From Streptomyces sp. TLI_171 (GTDB lineage: Bacteria; Actinomycetota; Actinomycetes; Streptomycetales; Streptomycetaceae), in NCBI RefSeq assembly GCF_003610255.1, contig NZ_RAPS01000001.1, positions 3,782,001-3,846,000 on the forward strand: DNA of 64,000 nt, read 5' to 3'. A program made the translations under genes and the position numbers. Every line of letters begins with the position of its first letter. The first letter of the stretch is position 1. The notes beneath the pieces were generated by a model. That model was given only the letters and a program-made list of their open reading frames with translations, ran no database searches and had not been told where the DNA came from. Shown here piece by piece: positions 43,260 through 51,860 of the stretch.

Positions 43260-44507
43260 GTGCCCGACAGCCTGACCGCCGACCCGCCGGTCCACTCCCC
43301 CGCCGCCGAACCGGCCATCTGGTCCCGCAACTTCCGCCGCTACTTCGTCGCCCGCAGCGCCGGCCTGCTCAGCTGGGCGATGCTCCCGGTCGCCGTCTCG
43401 GCCGGCCTGCTGGCCGGCGGCCACGGCCTGGACACCGCGGGCTACGCGATGGCCTTCCTGGTCGCCCCGTTCGCCGGACTGGTGCTGTTCGGCGGCGTCC
43501 TCGCCGACCGCTACACCGCCCGCCGCATGATGATCGTCGCCGACCTGGCCAATCTCACCGCGCACGTGCTGCTCGCCCTGCTCTTCCTGCACGGCATCGA
43601 CCACCTGTGGCAGCTGTACGCCCTGCTGGTGGTGGCCGGCACCGCCAACGCCCTGTTCCAGCCCGGCGCTTCCTCCACCGTCCCGCTGGTCGCCCGCGAC
43701 GTGCAGGGTGCCAACGGGGTGCTCCGCACCTCCGAGGCGATCACCGGACTCGGGGGGCCCGCCCTGGCCGGCGTGCTGGTCGGCTTCGGCTCCACCGGCT
43801 GGGTGATGGCACTCTCGGCGCTCGCCTACGGCACCAGCGCCACCTGCCTGTGCGCGCTCCGCCTGGGCGCCGTCCCCGCCCCGCCACCCGGCCGCGGCCT
43901 CTGGCACAACCTCGCCGTCGGCTGGCAGGAGTTCCGCTCCCGATCGTGGCTGTGGGCCGTCATCCTGATCTGGATGGTCTTCGCCGTTCTCTCCTGGGGC
44001 CCCCAACTCTCGGTCGCCGCAGGGGTCGTCGTCCCCGCGCACGGCCCCGCCGCGTTCGGCCTGATCAACTGCGCCCTGGGCGCCGGCACCGTCGTCGGCG
44101 GCCTGCTCGCCATCCGGTGGAAACCCCGCCGCCCGCTCGCCGCCGGCGCCGCGGCCCTGCTCGGCTATCCGCTCTACCCGCTCGCCATCGTGCTGGACAG
44201 CCCGGTCTGGCTGCTCGCCGCCGCCCAGATCCTGGTGGGCACCGGCATCGGCGTCTGGGGCGTCATGTGGGCCACCAGCGTGCAGACCCAGGTCCCCGGC
44301 GAAGTCCTCAACCGGGTGCACGCCTACGAGGTCGCCGGCTCGGTCGGCCTCTACCCGCTCGGTTCCGCGCTGGCCGGCCCCGCCGCGCACGCCTTCGGCA
44401 CCACCCAGGTCCTGCTCACGGGCGTCGCCGTCGGCCTGCTGACTCCCGCGGCCCTGCTCCTCACCCGCCCCGTCCGCACCCTCCGCCGGACCTCCGACCG
44501 CACCTGA
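43260..44507 (+). CDS. MFS exporter
   Basis: A 415-residue transporter with about twelve hydrophobic segments and the DHA3-type pattern (FRRYFVARSAGLLSWAMLPVAVSAGLL, VLFGGVLADRYTARRMMIVADLAN, PGASSTVPLVARDVQGANGVLRTSEAITGLGGPALAGVLV). This group includes macrolide and other drug exporters. GTG 43260 lies 6 bp downstream of the PNPOx-like stop. Substrate unknown. Confidence 0.85.
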   Translation: MPDSLTADPPVHSPAAEPAIWSRNFRRYFVARSAGLLSWAMLPVAVSAGLLAGGHGLDTAGYAMAFLVAPFAGLVLFGGVLADRYTARRMMIVADLANLTAHVLLALLFLHGIDHLWQLYALLVVAGTANALFQPGASSTVPLVARDVQGANGVLRTSEAITGLGGPALAGVLVGFGSTGWVMALSALAYGTSATCLCALRLGAVPAPPPGRGLWHNLAVGWQEFRSRSWLWAVILIWMVFAVLSWGPQLSVAAGVVVPAHGPAAFGLINCALGAGTVVGGLLAIRWKPRRPLAAGAAALLGYPLYPLAIVLDSPVWLLAAAQILVGTGIGVWGVMWATSVQTQVPGEVLNRVHAYEVAGSVGLYPLGSALAGPAAHAFGTTQVLLTGVAVGLLTPAALLLTRPVRTLRRTSDRT

Positions 44508-44602
44508 AGCCCCGCGCGCGGTCCGACGACCGAAAAGAGACCGGCCGGAAAAGCGCGCCGCCCGTTCCCGGGCGGTGCGCTCCTCCGGCCGACCGCTCCG
44601 AC

Positions 44603-45025
44603 CTACTTCTTCGGCGTCAGGCAGAGAACGAACTTGTCGCTCCCCAACTGCTGCGCCAGGGCGTCGAACTCGTCGCCGCACGCATTGGTGTCGAAGCTGT
44701 TGTCGACGATCTTGGACACCTCGTGGGTGGCCTTGGCGTCGCCGCAGCCGACCGTCTCGACCTTCGGGTCGTTGTCACTGCCGGTCACGGAGACGCACTC
44801 ACCGACCTTGGCGTGCACCGGCTTGTCCGACATCGCGTAGCCGATGCCCAGCTTGACGGCCAGGATGACGAGGCCGACCGCGACGACGCCGAGGACGGAG
44901 AGCACCTTCTTGCCGAGGCCACGCTTGGGGGCGGCGGCAGCGGCCTGCTGCGCCTGGGCGTACTCGAACGGGACGCCGGCCGGCGGCTGGGTCGTCGGGT
45001 CCTGCGGAGCCTGCGGGGTGGTCAT
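44603..45025 (-). CDS. LppU/SCO3897-like membrane-anchored protein
   Basis: A 140-residue protein: Pro/Gln/Ala-rich cytoplasmic N-terminus, one membrane segment (VLSVLGVVAVGLVILAVKLGIGYAM), and a small extracytoplasmic domain with four Cys (GECVSV, VGCGDAK, NACGDEF, VLCLTPK) likely forming two disulfides. This is the arrangement of LppU/SCO3897-type proteins of streptomycetes. The start is the ATG 45025, not the upstream in-frame codon, since GAGGA precedes it. Function unknown. Confidence 0.75.
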   Translation of the reverse strand: MTTPQAPQDPTTQPPAGVPFEYAQAQQAAAAAPKRGLGKKVLSVLGVVAVGLVILAVKLGIGYAMSDKPVHAKVGECVSVTGSDNDPKVETVGCGDAKATHEVSKIVDNSFDTNACGDEFDALAQQLGSDKFVLCLTPKK

Positions 45026-45185
45026 GGAGTCCTCTTCGCGGTCACGATGGGTGAATTGCAACGCGCACTTTATCTCTGCCCGTTCCGACCCAAATCCGAC
45101 ATGACCCCCAATATCGGCCGAGCGTCATTCAAGTGAAATGCTAAGAGTCGATAACGATCTGACGTGCCGGCGCATTGACATTCCG

Positions 45186-45962
45186 TCAGCTCGCCGAATG
45201 GGCCGAACGGAGCCGGTCGACCACCTCAAGAAAAACGAAGAAGTTCGGAATCTTGCTCACCGGGGTGTTGGACCAGGCCAGCAACTTTCCGGCCTTCGCC
45301 ACGAACACCACCCCCTGCTTGACCTCCACCCGCTGGATCTCGCCCCAGGACACCCCGTCCCGCTTCACGGTCGCCATCCCGCCGGCATTGACGGTGATGT
45401 CACCGAACCGCGCCGTCCCGCCCTGGCGCAGCAGTTCCAGCACGCCCGGCAGCTGGACCCGGGTGACCTCGTGCTGGATGGCCACGCCCCAGACCTCCGG
45501 GTCCGCGTAGAACCCGGTCAGTTCGAGCGCCCCGTCCTGCTTCACCAGCGTGTACTTGTACCTGGTGCCGGTGTACACGCCGTTGACGTACCGCCGGGTG
45601 ATCTCCTGGAGGACCGTCATCGCGTCCCACCGGAACGCGACCGGCCGCCCCGACCGGTCACTCGCCACCAGCCCGTGCTCGAAGCAGTGGATCCGCTTCG
45701 CCGCCTCCTTGCCGTTCAGGTTCGGCGTCTTCATCAGCCGCCAGATGAAGAACACGCCGGGCAGCACGAACAGCGCCAGACCCACCAGACAGAGCAGCCC
45801 CAGCCCGAACAGCGCCCCACCGCTCGCCCGCTTCGGCAGGAACGACGCCCGCAGCTCCCCCAGCCCTTCGGCGGCCGCCAGCGCCGCAACCTCTCCCGAC
45901 ACCCGATCCTGATCCTGATCCTGATCCTGATCCTGAACCGGAGGGGACTGCACGTCTGCCAC
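45186..45962 (-). CDS. DUF6585-like membrane protein with (Gln-Asp)5 tract
   Basis: A 258-residue protein. Near the N-terminus lies QDQDQDQDQD, encoded by five exact GATCCT units on the plus strand. A membrane hairpin follows (ALFGLGLLCLVGLALFVLPGVFFIWRLM, ~52-79), then a cytoplasmic PH-like region (CFEHGLVASDRSGRPVAFRWDAMTVLQEI, VSWGEIQRVEVKQGVVFVAK). This fits the DUF6585 family of streptomycetes. GTG 45962 follows AGAGGCACC. Function unknown. Confidence 0.7.
   Translation of the reverse strand: MADVQSPPVQDQDQDQDQDRVSGEVAALAAAEGLGELRASFLPKRASGGALFGLGLLCLVGLALFVLPGVFFIWRLMKTPNLNGKEAAKRIHCFEHGLVASDRSGRPVAFRWDAMTVLQEITRRYVNGVYTGTRYKYTLVKQDGALELTGFYADPEVWGVAIQHEVTRVQLPGVLELLRQGGTARFGDITVNAGGMATVKRDGVSWGEIQRVEVKQGVVFVAKAGKLLAWSNTPVSKIPNFFVFLEVVDRLRSAHSAS
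45905..45934. repeat. Hexanucleotide tandem repeat (GATCCT)5
   Basis: Five perfect copies of GATCCT encode the Gln-Asp tract of the DUF6585-like protein on the minus strand. Unit loss or gain keeps the frame. Confidence 0.9.
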
Positions 45963-46076
45963 GGAGGTGCCTCTTTCAGCCTTCAACGACGAAGAAAACC
46001 GCAGGTCGACCACAGACCGGTCGAACGGACGAGCGGGATGCTACTGGCAACACCCCCGCCCGAGAATCGGGCACAC

Positions 46077-46111
46077 AAAAAAACAAGTCCCAGGTCATCG
46101 ACCTGGGACTT
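46077..46111 (-). terminator. Intrinsic terminator after tRNA-Gly
   Basis: A perfect 11-bp stem, AAGTCCCAGGT with its complement (46085-46111), has a 5-nt loop and, on the minus strand, is followed by seven U (46077-46083). This is a textbook intrinsic terminator for the tRNA transcript. Confidence 0.92.
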
Positions 46112-46116
46112 GCCAT

Positions 46117-46190
46117 TGGAGCGGGCGACGAGAATCGAACTCGCGCTCTAAGCTTGGGAAGCTCATGTTCTACCATTAAACTACGCCCGC
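46117..46190 (-). tRNA. tRNA-Gly(UCC)
   Basis: On the minus strand the 74-nt gene has acceptor GCGGGCG / CGCCCGC, the D-arm GTTTAATGGTAGAAC, anticodon loop CTTCCCA (anticodon TCC), T-arm GCGAGTTCGATTCTCGT and an encoded CCA end. A terminator follows at once and dcd is close on the other side. Confidence 0.96.
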
Positions 46191-46348
46191 ATCTGATGAA
46201 CCGTCAGTGACGGCTCGATCAAGGACCACTGTACCCCATGGTGCGCGGTGGTGAGCGCAGGGTTTTCGGCGGCGGCGAGCCTCGTGGGGTGGTGTCCGGT
46301 AGATCCCCTAATGTGACGCTGTCCGGCGGAACTGTGGGAAGGGGACCG

Positions 46349-46570
46349 ATGGAGCAGCGCACCGTGGTTCGTTGTGCCGAGGGGCACGTGTTCAGTACGG
46401 CGGCGTTTCCGATGCAGCATCTGCAGGCGGGCCGGCTCGGGCCCGGGCGGTTGCTGCGGTGTCCCAGGTGCGGGCGGTTGCGGAGTTCGGTGCCGACCGA
46501 CGTGTCGGAGCTTTCGGCGACCCAACTGGCGCACGGGCTGCGGCTGGAGGCGGTGGAGTCGCCAGCCTGA
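46349..46570 (+). CDS. Small zinc-ribbon-like protein
   Basis: A 73-residue protein with CAEGHVFS near the N-terminus and CPRCGRLRSS later, a Cys/His set that can form a treble-clef or ribbon zinc site. GAAGGGG precedes the ATG at 46349. A perfect-stem terminator follows. Function unknown. Confidence 0.6.
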   Translation: MEQRTVVRCAEGHVFSTAAFPMQHLQAGRLGPGRLLRCPRCGRLRSSVPTDVSELSATQLAHGLRLEAVESPA

Positions 46571-46590
46571 GCGGTCGGCGGCAGTGGTCC

Positions 46591-46623
46591 GCGGGGCGGG
46601 CGCTTTTGGGGCGCCCGCCCCGC
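46591..46623 (+). terminator. Terminator between zinc-ribbon gene and dcd
   Basis: Perfect 13-bp arms GCGGGGCGGGCGC (46591-46603) and complement (46611-46623) with loop TTTTGGG. Confidence 0.75.
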
Positions 46624-46642
46624 GGCACGTACGCTCGGGGGC

Positions 46643-47218
46643 GTGCTGCTCTCTGACAAGGACATCCGTACCGAAATCGACAAGGGACGGGTCGTGATCG
46701 ACCCGTTCGACCCGTCGATGGTTCAGCCGTCGAGCATCGACGTCCGACTGGACCGCTTCTTCCGGGTCTTCGAGAACCACCGCTATCCGCACATCGACCC
46801 CTCCGAGGAACAGCCGGACCTGACCCGGCTGGTGGAGCCGGAGGGCGACGAGGCGTTCATCCTGCACCCGGGCGAGTTCGTGCTGGCGTCCACGTACGAG
46901 GTGATCACGCTGCCGGACGACGTGGCTTCGCGGCTGGAGGGCAAGTCCAGCCTGGGCCGGCTCGGCCTGCTGACGCACTCGACCGCGGGCTTCATCGACC
47001 CGGGGTTCAGCGGCCACGTGACGCTGGAGCTGTCGAACGTGGCGACGCTGCCGATCAAGCTGTACCCGGGCATGAAGATCGGCCAGCTCTGCCTGTTCCG
47101 GCTGTCCTCGCCGGCCGAGCACCCGTACGGCTCGGGCCGCCACGGCTCCCGCTACCAGGGGCAGCGCGGCCCGACGGCCTCCCGGTCGTACCTGAACTTC
47201 CACCGCAGCGAGGTCTGA
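46643..47218 (+). CDS. dcd: dCTP deaminase
   Basis: A 191-residue enzyme converting dCTP to dUTP (or dUMP), feeding dTMP synthesis. Conserved regions are [67 protein letters not shown] (catalytic Glu in TLELSN, nucleotide Ser/Arg in KSSLGR) and [19 protein letters not shown]. The length is normal. GTG 46643 has TACGCT (46630-46635) 7 nt upstream, pointing to a leaderless mRNA. Its link with tRNA-Gly is common in streptomycetes. Confidence 0.95.
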   Translation: MLLSDKDIRTEIDKGRVVIDPFDPSMVQPSSIDVRLDRFFRVFENHRYPHIDPSEEQPDLTRLVEPEGDEAFILHPGEFVLASTYEVITLPDDVASRLEGKSSLGRLGLLTHSTAGFIDPGFSGHVTLELSNVATLPIKLYPGMKIGQLCLFRLSSPAEHPYGSGRHGSRYQGQRGPTASRSYLNFHRSEV

Positions 47219-47245
47219 GGCCCGAGCGGCAGAGCGCAGAACGGT

Positions 47246-47287
47246 CCGAGGGCCGGCCCCGGCGAAGCAGCGGGGGCCGGCCCTCGG
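47246..47287. terminator. Bidirectional terminator after dcd
   Basis: A perfect 15-bp stem, CCGAGGGCCGGCCCC (47246-47260) with its complement (47273-47287), lies between convergent dcd and the AlaX-like gene. Confidence 0.8.
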
Positions 47288-47294
47288 CGTGTGG

Positions 47295-48188
47295 TCAGGC
47301 GCGCTCGGGGCTGGTCCGGGCGACCAGTTCGGCGCCGTCCGCGGAGAGGGTCAACTCGGTCCGCAGCCCGGTGAGTTCGCCGAGGTGGTGGAGGTGGGTG
47401 CCGCCGCAGGCGATGTCCGCGGGGCCGTCGGGGAGTTCGGCGTGCCAGCGGCGGCGGGCGGTGAGTTCGGGGCCGGGCACCTCGATCCGGACGGCGGCGT
47501 CGGCGGCGACCCAGGCGGCGAGGCGGGCGTTGACCTCCGCGGTGAGGGCGGGCAGCGCGTCGGCGAGGGCGGGGAGCTCCTCGGTGGCGTCGACGGTGAA
47601 GCCCTTCTTCTTCAGCGACTTGCCGATCCGGTAGGTGTCGGTGCTGGCGGTGGTGTCCATCACCGAGCTGTCCATGGCGAGGCTGTCGAAGTCGGGGTGC
47701 CCGAAGGCGTCCGCGCGGCCCGGGTCCTTGCGCCAGCGCGGGGCGAGGGCGGCGTTCAGGGCGAGCGCCAGCAGGTGGCAGCCGGTGTGTGCGGCGGAGA
47801 GCAGGCCGCGCCGTTCGGCGTCGACGGCGAGCTCGGCGGTGCGTCCGACGGCCTCGGCCCCGAGCGCGCCGGCGGGCAGCACGTGCAGCACCAGCCAGGA
47901 CCACTCCTCGTCGCCGCGCCGCGCCGGGATGTCGCCCCCCGCCGCGAAGGCCCCGTCGGGGCCGAGGGCGCCGGTGAGGCAGTCGACGACGGGGTGTGCG
48001 GTGCCGTCGACGGTGAGGGTGCCGAGGTCGGCCGGCTGGTCGGGCCAGGTGTGGTCGACCGGGTGGAACGGGGTGGCTCCGGTGACCACTGCGGTGCGCC
48101 CGTCCGGCAGGGTGTGCACGGCGAGGATCGGCGATGCGCCGGTCACCGCCCCGGCCGGGAAGCTGACGTGGGTGGTGGGCAGGCTCAT
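47295..48188 (-). CDS. AlaX-like tRNA-editing (Thr/Ala-RS SAD domain) protein
   Basis: A 297-residue free-standing editing-domain protein. It keeps both zinc motifs of the second additional domain: HxxxH in AAHTGCHLLALALNAAL and CxxxH in ACGGTHLHHLGEL. The N-terminal barrel (VVTGATPFHPVDHTWPDQPADLG) fits AlaX proteins. They hydrolyse mischarged Ser- or Gly-tRNA(Ala), or related errors. The start is the ATG 48188. Which tRNA it edits cannot be told. Confidence 0.8.
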   Translation of the reverse strand: MSLPTTHVSFPAGAVTGASPILAVHTLPDGRTAVVTGATPFHPVDHTWPDQPADLGTLTVDGTAHPVVDCLTGALGPDGAFAAGGDIPARRGDEEWSWLVLHVLPAGALGAEAVGRTAELAVDAERRGLLSAAHTGCHLLALALNAALAPRWRKDPGRADAFGHPDFDSLAMDSSVMDTTASTDTYRIGKSLKKKGFTVDATEELPALADALPALTAEVNARLAAWVAADAAVRIEVPGPELTARRRWHAELPDGPADIACGGTHLHHLGELTGLRTELTLSADGAELVARTSPERA

Positions 48189-48304
48189 GCGCGGGCTCCG
48201 GACGGGATCTGAGGGCGGATCGGCGAACACCTCACCCTACAAAATCCCACCATTCGGACAGCCGGCCGCCCGGACCGGCGGTGGCCGGACCGGTCGACGC
48301 ACCG

Positions 48305-49270
48305 TCAGCCCAGGGTGGGCAGCTTGATCAGCACCAGCAGCGCCAGCAGCTGGACCGCCGCGGCGCCGGCGGCCTTGCCCCAGGGCAGGTCGTGGAGCCG
48401 CCGCACCAGGATGGTCAGCAGCACCGCGCAGCCGATCCAGGTGGCCCAGCCGACCGCCTGCACCACCGGGTTGCCGACCGGCAGGAACAGCGCCAGCAGC
48501 AGCCGCGGGGCGTCGGTGGTCCAGCTGACCAGGGCGGCCAGGCCGACCGTGGACTGCCAGGGCCCGTCGCCGCCGAACTGCCGGGCGAGCACGTAGGTGA
48601 CGGCGGAGAGCACGCCGCCGGCCACCGTGAAGCCGATCGCCGCGCCGGCGATCGCCCACAGCGCCACCGCGAAGGTGGAGTGCACCACCTGGTCGTAGGT
48701 GGAGTCGAGGGCGAACACCGCGAGCACGCCGTACAGCAGCGAGACGCTCAGCGCGGGCAGCCACACCTGGTGGTCGCGCATCCGGTCGAAGGTGGCGTTG
48801 GGGTGCCGGTAGATCCCGGTGAGCAGTTGCCGCCACGGCAGCCGCGGGCCGCCGACGTGCGGCGCGGCCTGCCCGCCGGCCCGGTACACGGCCACGTTGT
48901 CGCCGGCCGGGTAGCCCGCCTGCCCCTGGTGGCCGCCGTGGTCGGGGTACCCGTCCGGGTGGCCCGGGTGCTCCGGGTAACCGCCGTCCTCGCCGTAGAA
49001 CCCGTCGTAGCCGCCGTGCGGCTGCTCGCCGTACCCCTCGTAGGGCTGCTCGCCGACCGCGAAGGCCCTGGTGTGGCCGGGCTGGTCGCCGTAGCCGCCG
49101 CCGGGCGGCGGGGCCGGGGCGGGGTAGCCGGACTGCGGGGCGGTGAAGTACTCCGGGCCGTCGGTGTGCGCGCCCCGGTACGGGTCACCCTGCGGGGTGC
49201 CCGGGTGGGGTGCCGACCAGTTGTGCCGGGGGTCGGCACCCCGTCCGTCGTCGTGTCGATTGCCAGCCAC
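48305..49270 (-). CDS. Yip1-domain membrane protein with Gly/Pro/His/Tyr-rich N-terminus
   Basis: A 321-residue protein. Residues 1-~150 are disordered and rich in Gly, Pro, His and Tyr (GYGDQPGHTRAFAVGEQPYEGYGEQ). The C-terminal part has about five membrane segments of the Yip1 type (PATFDRMRDHQVW-like start, SLLYGVLAVFALDSTYDQVV, LWAIAGAAIGFTVAGGVLSAVTYVLARQFGG). Function unknown. GTG 49270 has TACCGT (49277-49282 on its strand) 6 nt upstream, so the transcript may be leaderless. Confidence 0.75.
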   Translation of the reverse strand: MAGNRHDDGRGADPRHNWSAPHPGTPQGDPYRGAHTDGPEYFTAPQSGYPAPAPPPGGGYGDQPGHTRAFAVGEQPYEGYGEQPHGGYDGFYGEDGGYPEHPGHPDGYPDHGGHQGQAGYPAGDNVAVYRAGGQAAPHVGGPRLPWRQLLTGIYRHPNATFDRMRDHQVWLPALSVSLLYGVLAVFALDSTYDQVVHSTFAVALWAIAGAAIGFTVAGGVLSAVTYVLARQFGGDGPWQSTVGLAALVSWTTDAPRLLLALFLPVGNPVVQAVGWATWIGCAVLLTILVRRLHDLPWGKAAGAAAVQLLALLVLIKLPTLG

Positions 49271-49364
49271 GCCTCGACGGTACCCGCAACGGCTGACCCC
49301 CCGTCGGGTGATCATGGCGGCGCAGCCGGATTGCAGCAGTCCTGTGACGGTGCTGCGGGGTGGG

Positions 49365-50513
49365 TCAGCCGAGCAGGCGCGCGCCCGGGGCGTGCACCGC
49401 GGCGGCGTTGGTCAGGCCGGCCTCGCAGCCGCCGGGGCCGGCGGACAGACGCACGGCGCCGACCGGCAGGCGGGTGCCGCAGGCGATCCGCAGGCCGTTG
49501 GACAACTCGTTCTCGGCCTCCAGCACGGCGCCGTCGCCGATCACCACGCCGTCCAGCGAGCAGCGCTCACCGATCTCGGCGAAGGCGCCGACGATCGAGT
49601 CCTTGACGTACGCGCCGGCCTTGATCCGGGCGCCCTGCAGGACGACGCTGCCCTCGACGATGGCGCCCGCGGCGATCTCGGCACCGGCGGAGACCACGGT
49701 GCCGGAGCCGAGCACGGCGGCCGGGTCGACCTGCGAGCCGGCCAGCAGCAGGGCCTCACCGGTCGGGCCGGGCACGGCCGGGGAGTCGACCTTGCCGAGC
49801 ACCAGGTCGGCGGAGCCGCGGACGAACGCGCCGGGGGTGCCGAGGTCCAGCCAGTACGAGGTGTCGACCACGCCGCGCAGCAGCGCGCCCTCGCCGAGCA
49901 GCTCGGGGAAGGTCTCGCGCTCGACGGAGACCTCGCGGCCGGCCGGGATGCGGTCGATCACCGAGCGGGTGAAGACGTAGCAGCCGGCGTTGATCTGGTC
50001 GGTGACGATCTGCTCGGGGGTCTCGGGCTTCTCCAGGAAGGCGAGCACCCGGCCGTTCTCGTCGGTCGGGACCAGACCGAAGGCACGGGGATCGGCCACC
50101 CGGGTGAGGTGCAGGGTGACGTCGGCGCCGGAGGCGGTGTGCTCGTCGCGCAGGGCGGCGATGTCCAGGCCGGAGAGGATGTCGCCGTTGAAGACCAGCA
50201 CCGGCTCGTCGGCGCCGCAGGTCAGGCCGGAGGCGGCGTTGCGGATCGCACCGCCGGTGCCCAGCGGCTCCTCCTCGGTGAGGTAGACCAGTTCGAGGCC
50301 GTAGGGGCTGCCGTCCTGGAAGTGCTCGACGAAGACATCGGCCAGGTAGGAGGTGGCGAGCACCACGCGGGTGACGCCGGCGGCCGCGGCGCGGGCCAGC
50401 TGGTGCGCGATGAACGGGACACCGGCCACAGGCAGCATGGGCTTCGGCGTGTGCGTGGTCAGCGGACGAAGCCGGGTGCCCTTGCCGCCGACCAGCATGA
50501 TCGCCTCGGTCAT
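49365..50513 (-). CDS. Sugar nucleotidyltransferase (mannose-1-P guanylyltransferase-like)
   Basis: A 382-residue enzyme. N-terminal nucleotidyltransferase: MTEAIMLVGGKGTRLRPLTTHTPKPMLPVAG (G-x-G-T-R-x-R-P-L-T signature), LVFNGDILSGLD metal Asp, FLEKPETP, NAGCYVF. The C-terminal left-handed beta-helix hexapeptide repeats run from ~270 (VDPAAVLGSGTVVSAGAEIAAGAIVEGSVV). Enzymes of this architecture make GDP-mannose or another NDP-sugar for cell-surface glycans. GGGGAG precedes ATG 50513. The exact sugar and nucleotide are inferred. Confidence 0.88.
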   Translation of the reverse strand: MTEAIMLVGGKGTRLRPLTTHTPKPMLPVAGVPFIAHQLARAAAAGVTRVVLATSYLADVFVEHFQDGSPYGLELVYLTEEEPLGTGGAIRNAASGLTCGADEPVLVFNGDILSGLDIAALRDEHTASGADVTLHLTRVADPRAFGLVPTDENGRVLAFLEKPETPEQIVTDQINAGCYVFTRSVIDRIPAGREVSVERETFPELLGEGALLRGVVDTSYWLDLGTPGAFVRGSADLVLGKVDSPAVPGPTGEALLLAGSQVDPAAVLGSGTVVSAGAEIAAGAIVEGSVVLQGARIKAGAYVKDSIVGAFAEIGERCSLDGVVIGDGAVLEAENELSNGLRIACGTRLPVGAVRLSAGPGGCEAGLTNAAAVHAPGARLLG

Positions 50514-50712
50514 GTTCTGTCTCCCCTGGTCAAGTTCCGGCGGCCCGGCACGACAGGGTCCGGTGCGCTCGCTCGGTGACATGGTCGGGTCGGCTCGAAA
50601 CAGCCTCCGACGGAGCCGGCTCTTTCGCGGTTCCGCGGCATACTCTATTTGCTCGAACAGCGTCTGAGTGCCACCGCCCCCGTCGGGCGGATGTGCGGAT
50701 CGGCACGCCCGG

Positions 50713-51771
50713 CTACGGCATCAGCCAGGAGTGTCCGGCAGCGGGACCGGCGCTGGTTCCGCCGGAGCTGTGCAGCTTGGCCACGGCGGCCCCGGGAAGG
50801 GCCTGTTCCCAGATCTGGACGTCGGCGATGGCGCCGTCCCAGAAGTCGCTCCAGGCGGACTTGTACCGGACCCGACCCAGTTGCAGGCCGCCGGTGGTCT
50901 GCCAGATCCCGGTCACGGGAGTGGACTGCTGGAGCGTGCCGTTGACGTACAGCAGGATCTTTTTCGCGGACGCGTCGTAGACCCCCGTCAACAGCGTCCA
51001 CTGACCGGTCGTGGCAGTGCCGGTGCCGAACGCTTGGTAGGTGGTGTTGTCCTGGGCGCCGGCGGCTGTCTGCACCTTGAACACCCACTGGTTGTGGGTG
51101 CCCCAGTAGTCGCGGCCCAGGTAGAAGGAGTAGTAGCTGTCGCTGCCCTGGGTGATCACGGCACGGCCGCCGGTCGGGGCGTTGTTGCGGACCAGCGCGG
51201 AGACCGTGAACGACCGGGTGGTGTCGACCACCGGGGTCTGGCTGTCCGCCCAGCCGATGCCGTTGCCGTACAGCACCATCGTCGGCCCGGAGTGGCCCTC
51301 GGTGGGGCCCAGGGCCGTCCCGCTGCCCAGCAGCATCCCGGGCAGCGTCCCGGGCACCGCGGAGGTCTTCCCGGCGCTCGGCTTCCCGGTGCCCTTCCCG
51401 CTCGCGGACGGCGACCCGGAGGCCGTGGGCGACGAGGACGCCGAGCCGCCGGCGGAGGGCTGCGCGGAGGGCACCGGGCTGTCCGCGGGGGTCGGCGCGG
51501 CGGTGCCGTCCGGCTGGAGGGTGACGGACGGCGCGGGCTGCGCACCGGGGGTGCCGGACGGGCGGGTGAGCACCAGGGCGGCGGCGACCAGGCCGCCGAC
51601 CACGGTCACCACCACGGCGCCGCCGCCGATCCGCAGCAGTCGGCGGCGGCGCTCCTCGCGTTCCCGGGCGTCGGCGAGCGCGGCCCAGTCGGGCGTCGAA
51701 CTGGTCACCGGCGGCAGGTGGAAAGGTCCGCCGCCGTGGCCCCCGGGCCCCGGTATTCCCCCGTCAGTCAT
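50713..51771 (-). CDS. Membrane-anchored LamG-type (concanavalin-like) protein
   Basis: A 352-residue protein: cytoplasmic N-terminus, one membrane segment (IGGGAVVVTVVGGLVAAALVL, ~49-69), a Ser/Pro/Ala-rich linker (~75-135), and a C-terminal LamG-like jelly roll (TRSFTVSALVRNNAPTGGRAVITQGSD, WTLLTGVYDASAKKILLYVNGTLQQS, IADVQIWEQAL). It would display a carbohydrate- or protein-binding domain outside the cell. Ligand unknown. Confidence 0.8.
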   Translation of the reverse strand: MTDGGIPGPGGHGGGPFHLPPVTSSTPDWAALADAREREERRRRLLRIGGGAVVVTVVGGLVAAALVLTRPSGTPGAQPAPSVTLQPDGTAAPTPADSPVPSAQPSAGGSASSSPTASGSPSASGKGTGKPSAGKTSAVPGTLPGMLLGSGTALGPTEGHSGPTMVLYGNGIGWADSQTPVVDTTRSFTVSALVRNNAPTGGRAVITQGSDSYYSFYLGRDYWGTHNQWVFKVQTAAGAQDNTTYQAFGTGTATTGQWTLLTGVYDASAKKILLYVNGTLQQSTPVTGIWQTTGGLQLGRVRYKSAWSDFWDGAIADVQIWEQALPGAAVAKLHSSGGTSAGPAAGHSWLMP

Positions 51772-51860
51772 GCGCAGATGCTAGGACATCGCCCCACGTC
51801 CGGGAACGCCCGGACCCCGGGGCCGCAACGGGCGTCCGGGGTCCGGGGAGTGAGGGGGCG

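Noticed and set aside
36679..44507. A secondary-metabolite cluster around the P450, AfsR-type regulator and MFS exporter
   Set aside because: No biosynthetic core enzyme (PKS, NRPS, terpene synthase, RiPP enzyme) is present; neighbours look like ordinary accessory genes.
45905..45934. Tandem GATCCT units as a CRISPR or iteron array
   Set aside because: Units are 6 bp, contiguous and inside a coding sequence; no spacers and no replication gene.
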